From: Isochrysis galbana
Lineage: Eukaryota > Haptophyta > Isochrysidales > Isochrysidaceae
DNA length: 64,000 bases
Reading direction: 5' to 3'
Assembly (NCBI GenBank): GCA_018136815.1
Contig: CM030944.1
Location: 744,456-808,455 of the forward strand
The translations under genes and the position numbers were made by a program. The notes beneath the pieces were generated by a model. The model had not been told where the DNA came from, made no database searches, and saw nothing but the letters and a program-made list of their open reading frames with translations. Positions within the stretch are counted from its first letter, which is position 1; every line of letters starts with the position of its first letter. Shown here piece by piece: positions 61,539 to 64,000 of the stretch.

Positions 61539-62213
61539 TGAGCAGCTTTTTCTGCAGCCAGCAGAATGTATTTCATTGCCTTGAAGGAGTCCAATTTATG
61601 GGTTGCGTGACATTCGCAGTCATTTCCAGATGAACGCCCGACTATGACGTTGACGTTTACATTGTGTCTAGCTCGTGCCGCATTGAAATAGAATTGCGCG
61701 ATTTTGCCTCGTTTATGCCGTGCTGCCACCTCGAAGGCTTTCGGCGCGTGATTCATCTTGTTGATTTTGTTCTTGCTTCACTTGCCTCTCGAAGTAAGAA
61801 GTTGAAGTTAGATCTCGTCACTTGCTTCTCCCGTGCGTCACAGGGTCAGTGTTTTGAGCGCATACCTCCGTACTTACCACAGCTACTACCACAGCTACCG
61901 TACTTAAATTCCTTGTGCCAAGCGTGTGATGACGAATTCTTTCCTCATAGTCTATGGAGCCGGTAGCCTTGTGCTTGAGTGTTTGTGGCTTGTAGTTATA
62001 GCTATACCTTACTGATGTAGTTGTCTGTTGGTTGATTGCATTAAGTTATCGTGTGCGCAACTATAATAGTAAAACAACTGAGCGTTGGTACCACTATTCC
62101 CACTAACCCGGTACTATCACGACACCCCTCAGCGCACTTGCCCACACGCCTTAAAGTGACCACCACACTTCTCTCCTCATCTTCCACCAACAGCGGCGTC
62201 CTCGCTCCTCGCC
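61539..62213. other. Intergenic, nothing recognised
   Basis: The first 300 bases are AT-richer and probably the 3' UTR of the gene before. About 62120-62213 is pyrimidine-rich and leads into the pseudogene. Confidence 0.35.
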
Positions 62214-62810
62214 ATGGGCCAGTACTTTGTCTTCCTCGCCAAGCGACTCGGTCACCGCACCTACGAGGAGATCCGGAGCCCAGCCCTCAAGTTCTGCGAA
62301 CACATACCTAGCGTGCGTGCCTAGCGACGAGGAAAGTCGAAAGTCTTCGACACCATAGACGCAATCGCCGACTACACCCCAAACCCGAATAGGTCTCGCA
62401 AGCAGAAAGTGAGAGATAGACTATATTTGCATATTCGAATGCGAATACCCCCGACAGCTTGAAAACTCTCTACATAATAGCTTGGAGATACATAATAAGA
62501 GACTTCTACAGAGTAGACTACGAGTAGAATTCGAGTCATACAAATATCACTACATACCAGTCCTAGAATCCACGCTGATAAGGTTCACTACCCTGGTGAG
62601 GGGCCTTGCCCCGCTGAACGCCCATCGCCCAATGCGCACTCGCACGGCGGCCCAAGGCAGAAAACCCAAACTCAAAAAACCGGCGGAGCTCGGAGCTCAG
62701 CACTCCGCACTCCCATCTTCAAAGAAGATGACAAGGGCGAGCTTAAAATGAACGACAACCTCGGCCTAGTGGCGACAGCACTCGGCCTCGCCGTGAGACT
62801 TGCCTGAGGT
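62214..62810 (+). pseudogene. Decayed copy of the unrecognised multicopy gene
   Basis: Starting at ATG 62214 the reading MGQYFVFLAKRLGHRTYEEI is interrupted by a TAG after 37 codons. It continues in the same frame (FDTIDAIADYTPNPNRSRKQ), and, after further shifts, gives TLYIIAWRYIIRDFYRVDYE, ESTLIRFTTLVRGL and LGLVATALGLAV. The last three correspond in order to parts of the ORF near 41800-42158. At least one stop and two frame changes make it a pseudogene. Confidence 0.5.
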
Positions 62811-64000
62811 CAGGGCACACCTCCCTCCCCGAGTAAACCCCTCGCGGAAACAAAATTACCACAAGCGAGAGACAACCCATCAACGACGAAACACCCGCGT
62901 CTGTCGCATTCATCCTAGATGATGCGATTTCCAGGCTCTTGTTTCCAGGTCCTTCGCCGTGAGGCCACACGGTGAAGCTCAGGTACATCTAGGTTGGTAG
63001 GATTCGTCCCTAGCGACCTAGAATTCGGGTTCTCGTTTCGTTCCTTCTAGCCTGTTTGTCAGGTCTAGATTCCAGGTTTCCTCCTTTCGGGCAATCTTGA
63101 CCCAATGGAGCCAGGTCGCCTGTTGCTTGCCGTGTGCTTGTCTCAGGCTCTCGGGTTACCTTGTGAAGGCTTGTTTAGCTTCTTGCAAGGCTTGTCGTTT
63201 CTGGTTGGGTTCCGGTTCTTTCTTGGGACTTGCGCTAACTTTCGTTGTCGTCCAGGCCTGTTCTTCGCAGGTTCTGCTTGGCCTGGTTAGGGATTCGTTG
63301 CCTTCCCGCGTTTGGCGTTCGCGTTGGCGTTCGGAAATTTCCTCTCACATTCCCTAGGTCCGCTACCCTTGGCTTGTAGGTCCTTGCTTCTTTCTTCTCG
63401 GTCAAGGTTTTGGCGAGCGAGTCGGTTGCTCTATCCGCTCGAGATTTGAGGTTTAATTTGCCATCTCCCCTTGGAGATCAATGTAGGTTCGCTTCTTAGG
63501 TGAGGGAATCTTTCCCCTTGATGCAAGTTACATGCAAGCCCTTGGCCCCTTTCTTTGGTGTTTCTTCCCCTTGGTTGCTACTCAGGGTTGTTCGTTAGAA
63601 GCGTCTAGAAGGTTCACGCTCAACGGCAAGATTTCTTCCGTCGTGAAGATATCTCGTTGCGATCTATATCCGAAGTGATCGCCGTGGTCGCGCGACATGA
63701 CGCTCCCCTTCGGACTCTCCGCTACGTGGGAAGTTACAACGGAGACACGCTCCGGCCGTCGCTGCGGAGTCTCTCTCTCTCTCGCTCTCTCTCTCCGTCT
63801 CTCGCGACGTGTTTGAGTTATCGGTGATTTGGGGTCGCGGTTGCTTGATAATTTGCTTGGTTTGGGTGAATGGCTCCGGTGTGTTCGTGAGTCGGTGTAT
63901 CCTGTTGTTCTCAGCTTCGTTGTCCGTCGTTGTTCGCTGCGTCGCTGCACTCTAGCAGCCTAGGCTCCCTCCCTGAGGGAAGAGTTCTTTGTAGGTCTAA
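62811..64000. other. Right edge, repeat A copy, no gene recognised
   Basis: About 63440-63925 is a plus-strand copy of repeat A: ttgccatctccccttggaga, gggaatctttccccttgatg, tctagaaggttcacgctcaa and gcgacgtgtttgag. The section 63000-63400 contains many ttgg/cttg words and is not coding in any convincing way. Confidence 0.6.

Overview
This is nuclear DNA from a eukaryote, most likely a flagellated alga with a secondary plastid (haptophyte-like; the lineage is an inference). The evidence is a canonical histone H4, an ER-Golgi syntaxin, an Eco1/ESCO cohesin acetyltransferase, an RCC1 protein with sperm-tail PG-rich repeats, short GT-AG introns in two genes, and several proteins whose N-termini look like a signal peptide followed by a transit-peptide-like stretch. 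The DNA is GC-rich and full of simple repeats and mobile-element debris. A run of exactly 100 N (58479-58578) marks an assembly gap.

Layout. 1-7296: a 2-oxoglutarate/Fe(II) oxygenase gene, then repeats including a small inverted-repeat element (2785-3253). 7297-12343: a small secreted or plastid-type membrane protein behind a ~500 bp GA microsatellite, a non-autonomous hAT element with an 8 bp target duplication (8816-9675), a second hAT transposase tail (10732-10881), and histone H4. 12344-19786: repeats, a plastid-type membrane protein (16162-16779) and two related gag-like ORFs. 19787-31621: one uninterrupted 3,944-codon gene for a disordered tandem-repeat protein with a signal peptide, a coiled coil and a C-terminal hydrophobic segment. 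31622-36083: a purine tract and a 2.8 kb inverted-repeat transposon (family T) carrying a proline-rich array. 36743-48044: RCC1/PG-rich protein, ESCO acetyltransferase, a small gene broken by a nested transposon insertion, and syntaxin 5. 48045-57246: purine tracts, a short-chain dehydrogenase, a mobile-element-type cytosine-methyltransferase-like gene behind a TATA-bearing dispersed repeat, and a glutathione-transferase-like gene. 57247-64000: repeats, the gap, a TRIC-like membrane protein divergent from a small single-span membrane protein, and a decayed copy of an unrecognised multicopy gene.

The host genes do not form one pathway; they look like ordinary dispersed nuclear genes, mostly single-exon, separated by transposon-rich DNA. 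The most unusual items are the giant repeat protein, whose architecture resembles pyrenoid linker proteins, and the nested transposon insertion whose exact excision restores a reading frame.
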